A stretch of 64,000 nt of DNA from Macropodus opercularis (Eukaryota > Chordata > Actinopteri > Anabantiformes > Osphronemidae): contig CM061105.1 in assembly GCA_030770545.1 (NCBI GenBank), positions 5,315,001 through 5,379,000 of the forward strand, given 5' to 3'. Within the stretch, counting starts at the first letter, position 1. Every line of letters starts with the position of its first letter. Below, piece after piece: positions 59,801 through 64,000 of this stretch. The position numbers were made by a program, and so were the translations under genes. The notes under the pieces are model-generated. The model was not told where the DNA came from and did no database searches. It was given only the letters and a program-made list of their open reading frames with translations.

Positions 59801-62800
59801 CAAAGGGTTCACATACTTTCTAGCAACTTTATATTACTATGTGTCACCAGTGTTTTTAAGAGCTTGATGACTCACCTGGTTATCTGTTGTTGCACTACTT
59901 CCAGCTTGTTTTCTAACTCCACCTTCTGCCTCAGAGAGATGACAGGTGGTAGAGGGAAAATAGGAGAAGTGGAGGAACAGTGAGAGGTGGAGGGCAGGTC
60001 AGGCACCTGTTGAGGGAGAGGCTGAAAGGGAGATGAGGGGAGACTGTGGGAGCAAAGTGCTTCTTGGCCTCCCTGTTCTTCTTGGCTGTCTGAGCCAAAT
60101 ATAAAGATGTTGGACACCCCTGAAAATGCAATGGGTTAACATACAGATACTCAATGATACACATATTTGCAGGTAGAGTTGTCTGCAGTAAGGCTATATT
60201 ATGGTCTCATTTTATTCATATGTTTCATTTGTTATTTACACCTACCTGTTAAATCATTGTGTATCCCTTCTTTCCTGTCAGTCTCAAGGAACCTTGTACT
60301 GTTTGTGGCAGCAGCATGAGTTATGGAGGTCTTTGCAGGGCTTTCTCCCTCTGAATCATCCTCTTCATTCTCACTGGAGAACACACGGGCATATCTACAG
60401 AAGCACTTAGTTCAGAGTTTAATATTGAAATGATTAAAGTACAGTACAGAAAATGTTATTGTATGTTTTAGAGTAAATACACAATCTTACAGTGTATGTT
60501 TATGATCATCTTTGTGTTGACTACGCTGCTCCCAGTTGCTGTATCTTCTCCTACTTCGGTTAGCACCTCTCAGTCTCTTTGCTGAGGTGGTGTCACCTGA
60601 GAGATACACATCAACAGTCACCGTAGGTTTACTACCTAAAGAAATTACTTAACTTCACAGTAGCAGAGTACTTGAAGTTTATTAAGACCCAAGGTCTAGA
60701 TCAAGAAGAAACTCTCATATATTGCCAACAACAGAAACAGCACCAGTGCTTCTCCTGTACATATACTTGCACACGGCTATTATTTTAGAGAATTATCTTA
60801 TTCTTCTGTCTTTTATTATGGAATCTAGAGTTGTCTCCCATCTAGTCTTTCACTTTCATTCTCTGTGCTACTAAAGAATAGGCCATAAGTCAAACTATCA
60901 GTAAATTTGTTAACTCTTTCAAATTTCTAAATTTCAACATATCTCTTTCCTTCCGTAGTGTGGAAAGAAGGAGATATGACAGTTGCAGTCCCACCTTGAC
61001 CAAAATACATCTTTGCAGATGTTATCTTGTCTTTACACAGTATTTCTGAAAAGCTACCTGTGTGCGTAGAAGATAGTCTGTGTGACTGCGGTGGTTTGGT
61101 GTATCCTTCACAGTCTGACTCTGCTCCACTCAAACAACCAGCAGCTTCAGAATTTGCCTATAGATCAAGGGAGAGCAAAGAAAAAATAAAATGATTCAGA
61201 CTAAAATTCCAGCTATCCAGCTTTGACAACTCATAATGTGACCTGTTGTCACTGAACAGCATTAGGAACGTACATCTCTGAGATTGAAGGTGATATCCAA
61301 GTTTGACCAGAAATGTTCAGAAAATTCAGGATACATTTCAAGAACCTGCAAATACAAACATAAAGAGAAAATGATATAAGATTAATTTTATTTTAAACAG
61401 CAAAAACTGTGTTCATGAGACTGACAAACTTACTTAAAAGATATTCATACGATTATAGAGGGACAGCAAAACACACACATACCTCCAGCATCTCATCTCT
61501 GTGTATCTTGTGCAGATCACAATAGGTCAAAGCTCTGACATCAGCACGTGATTTCCCTGGCAGAATATACGTATTGATGGGCTCGCCAAAGATATCATTC
61601 TTACCTGGACAAGAAGAAAATTAGTAGTAGTTGTGCATTAAGGTAGTGTAGTGTTTTTTTTAATTGTTTACAAGCATTGGACAATACTGGAACTACAAGT
61701 CTATACATAAATTTCAATGTAGCTGCATTAGAAATTCACATTTTCTGCATCCTTCTGTTTTGTGTTTTTAACTGTTTTGAAACAAAGTGTCTGACTGAGA
61801 AAGAATGTAACACTGAATGAATTTTGTGTGAAAACAAAACAAAAACTTTGGTGACAAAGGAGTTTACCAAGGCTTGTAGACAATTGAAAACATCTAAAAC
61901 TTACTGACTTTGGATGAAGACCCTAAAATATACATAGGCTAGCTTATATTGATACCTACCCAGAATAGCCAACACCACATCTTCTTTGAGGATTTCTATG
62001 GATCCTCTGGCAATGAAATACAGGTCCGATATCAGGTCACCAGCATGGACCAGGGTGTCACCAGGAGGAGCATGGGTGGTCTTAAATCTCATGGCTAGTG
62101 CCCTAAGACAGCCTTTACTGGATCCTAGACACCATGATAAATCCAGTTCAACCAGAACCATGTTTTCTGTACTTTTATCAAGTTGTTGAAACGTTCCTGC
62201 TCTAACATCAGCTGATCAGGATATAATATCATAGAATATAATACAGAATAGAACAGTAATAAAATAATGAAAGATAATCTGGAAGGCGAAATGTCACAGT
62301 AAAAGGGTAATAATAGGACTACCTTTGAAAGCTTTACAGTTCTGCAGCAGTGACCTGTTGAGGTGGAGACAAATATCTGCCTGGAGACATTCAGGAAAAC
62401 CTTCTAAAACCTGGAGAGCATAGAAAGCAGCAGAACAAGTAACATATAGACATCAACTGACCAGACTCCTTTTGAATGAAGACCTATACATCATGCCTTG
62501 AAAAAGTAACCTTAAAGACAACAATGTTGGATGAAATCATAAATGTTGACTGTTTAAATTGATTAACTGGCAGCTGGTTTACAGTGTACAGCTTAGCTTT
62601 GGAAAATCTAAGTTTGGCTAAACAGGTTCAATAATTTGCCTGCAAATTTGCTGATATTGCCTGAACAAAATCTTTTATGTTGATGGTGAAAATGTTAGAA
62701 AATGCCAAACATATTAACTCTAAGCCTATTGTTTTAAGAATACCAGACATCATTTCACACTCACAGCATTCATATCAATCCCATTAGTGTATGACCATGC

Positions 62801-63900
62801 GTGTTGGAAGTACTCCTCCAGTCGCTGTCTTAGAGGGTTGGGGATCTGGTGTAAACGGATGAACTCTCGAACTCTCATCATCTGGGCATGGTACCGCGCC
62901 GTACCAGAGTACAACCGCTGGATAATGGCTGATACATTACCAAAAATACTGGCATACATTAGAGCTGAAAGAGATACAGAAAGGTATTAATCCTTAAAAT
63001 GTATCATGGGTGTTTTATTCATCTGCTCCTAGTCCTGTATAAATGATGAATGTTATGAATGATTACTAACCTCCAATGAGCATGACGCTAATGGAGAAAA
63101 TCTTCTCAGAGTTGGTGTTTGGGGAAACATTGCCAAAGCCTACGCTGGTCAAACTGCTGAAGGTGAAGTACAGAGATGTAACGTATTTGTCTCTAATGGA
63201 AGGACCAGACCCGATGATGGAGTCATTGTAGGGCTTCCCCAGCTGTTCACCCAGCGCGTCCAACCAGCCGATCCCAGCAGAGGTCGACCGCTCCACACTA
63301 CCTATGGCATACCTAGGGTAAGAAGTCAAACACTATGCAAACACTGTACTCATCAACATGCATAGCATTTTAAACACTGCATTGTAAAACCATATACATG
63401 TTCTGTTACAACTGTCATGTTACTTGATTGATGATTATTGTGAGTTTTATGCAGAACACTACAGTATAAAATACATAAATGTACCATATGCAGGCCAACC
63501 AGTGGGCAATGAGAGCGAAAGTGCACATCAGGAGGAAGAGGACAGCTGTGCCATACTCGGAGTAGCGGTCCAACTTCCTGGCTACGCGAACCAATCGCAG
63601 TAATCGAGCAGTCTTCAGTAAACCAATGAGTGTGGTCGTCTGTTAGAAGCAGCAATATTTCTTTGTGACTAGATGAAAATGTAATGTGTGGGAATAAACT
63701 ATATAAATAACTTAAATAATGAAATTCTATGTTCTAGACGTTCTTGATCTCTGCCCTACCTCTCCCTCTGCACCTCCTCTAACCACCTCCTCCTCCTCTG
63801 ACCGATAGATGAGAAGGTCGAAGGGAATGGCTGCCACCAAGTCGATAAGGAACCACCCTTTGAAGTAGTGAACTGCAATCCGAGTAGACTGGCTGACCAC
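56804..63900 (-). CDS. kcnh6: ERG-type voltage-gated potassium channel, N-terminus off the right edge
   Basis: Alpha subunit of a rapid delayed rectifier (Kv11). Thirteen exons in phase, 5' to 3': 63787-63900, 63485-63639, 63071-63312, 62765-62964, 62323-62410, 61960-62124, 61483-61604, 61274-61345, 61058-61157, 60491-60596, 60246-60394, 59876-60119, 56804-57305 (752 residues seen). S3-S4: HYFKGWFLIDLVAAIPFDLL and the arginine-rich LLKTARLLRLVRVARK. Filter: TSVGFGN. S6: MYASIFGN, keeping the Tyr and Phe of the ERG drug site. C-linker and cyclic-nucleotide-binding homology domain: IPNPLRQRLEEYFQHAWSYT, GDTLVHAGDL, DIFGEPIN. Tail coiled coil: KVELENKLEVVQQQITRLE. PAS and S1-S2 lie outside the window. 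TTTLIGLLK and IGWLDALGEQLGK favour KCNH6 or KCNH7 over KCNH2; QLGK points to KCNH6. Variants from human: SISVMLIG for SICVMLIG, and VLEGFPEC for VLKGFPEC. Confidence 0.88.
58597..58643. repeat. Perfect 21-bp inverted repeat with a 5-base loop
   Basis: Arms 58597-58617 and 58623-58643 are exact reverse complements, with loop TAACC. It lies in the leader of the retroelement fragment, about 100 bases before the gag-like ATG. Confidence 0.95.
58739..59660 (+). pseudogene. Broken gag-like gene of an LTR retrotransposon
   Basis: A frame opens at the ATG at 58739 (MSSRSPSRFSARD) and stops at 59045. A related Glu/Leu-rich frame resumes at about 59412-59660 and is cut where the right arm of the Tc1 element begins. 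The pattern (helical segments, DYLREVNQCLLDLP, then IWKTT) resembles gypsy-type capsid regions of fish elements. There is no protease, reverse transcriptase or second LTR. It is non-functional. Confidence 0.65.
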
Positions 63901-64000
63901 CTTGAGAGACAACACACAAGCATTAAGCATCATGTGATGTCACGTATGTATGATATCAGTGAGAGCAGTTTGAAATCAATAGGAGAGTTTAATTTGTGTA

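Larger units (their letters stand above)
57477..59829. mobile_element. Composite insertion: Tc1-like element interrupted by an LTR-retroelement fragment
   Basis: Terminal inverted repeats of about 83 bp (left from 57477, CAGTTGCAAGAAAAAG; right to about 59829) are bounded by TA on both sides, as for Tc1/mariner. Inside the left arm, a Tc1 transposase start (ATG at 57850, MPRTKELSED) stops after 17 codons. From about 57912 to 59660 the content changes to an LTR-retroelement type 5' segment (possible primer-site region near 58254) and a gag-like frame. It lies in the last intron of the ERG gene. Confidence 0.8.

Noticed and set aside
1..64000. CRISPR arrays, operons, riboswitches or phage modules
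   Set aside because: The window is clearly vertebrate nuclear DNA; no regularly spaced repeats or prokaryotic gene order are present.

Overview
The window is vertebrate nuclear DNA. It holds multi-exon genes with GT-AG introns, CpG-rich promoters, CA/TG microsatellites and nuclear tRNA genes. It is almost certainly a teleost fish: introns are short, the Tc1/mariner ends and the small 'TATTGCCAAAAGTATTCG' element are fish-type, and the gene neighbours mix blocks that are separate in human. I rebuilt the genes exon by exon from splice signals, reading-frame phase and remembered human orthologue sequence. No search was run.

Layout, left to right. (1) 513-4677, minus: acot11, a thioesterase with two hotdog domains and a START domain; its C-terminus is off the left edge. 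(2) 6723-10386, minus: mrpl37, complete, 8 exons. (3) 11004-13111, minus: a small type I membrane protein with one Ig domain and a lysine inside its transmembrane helix. I do not recognise it, and it is the most interesting gene here. (4) 18111-25253, plus: csnk1g2, casein kinase 1 gamma 2, with a 17-glycine tract. (5) 27573-30789, plus: mfsd12, complete, 11 exons. (6) 32512-45999, minus: depdc5 (GATOR1), complete, 42 coding exons. (7) 47470-49576, minus: rab36, 10 coding exons. (8) About 50.2-56.7 kb is gene-poor. It has the rab36 leader and promoter, a recent 0.34 kb tandem duplication, one orphan exon, tRNA-Asn(GTT) and tRNA-Asp(GTC). (9) 56804-63900, minus: an ERG-type potassium channel, best fit kcnh6, with its N-terminus off the right edge and a composite Tc1 plus LTR-retroelement insertion in its last intron.

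The genes are independently transcribed housekeeping, signalling and channel genes, not an operon or a pathway. In human the neighbour pairs come from 1p32 (ACOT11, MRPL37), 19p13.3 (CSNK1G2, MFSD12), 22q (DEPDC5, RAB36) and 17q (KCNH6). The window is therefore a teleost-rearranged join of ancestral blocks. Lysosome links recur: MFSD12 imports cysteine into lysosomes and melanosomes, DEPDC5 acts on Rag GTPases at lysosomes, and RAB36 positions late endosomes. E-boxes of the MiT/TFE type lie upstream of mfsd12 and rab36.

The features worth follow-up are the orphan Ig receptor whose stop codon touches a (TTCTA)17 array, two perfect 21-24 bp hairpins, UG-repeat tracts placed directly before three splice acceptors, a GC-AG intron in depdc5, and the nested transposon.
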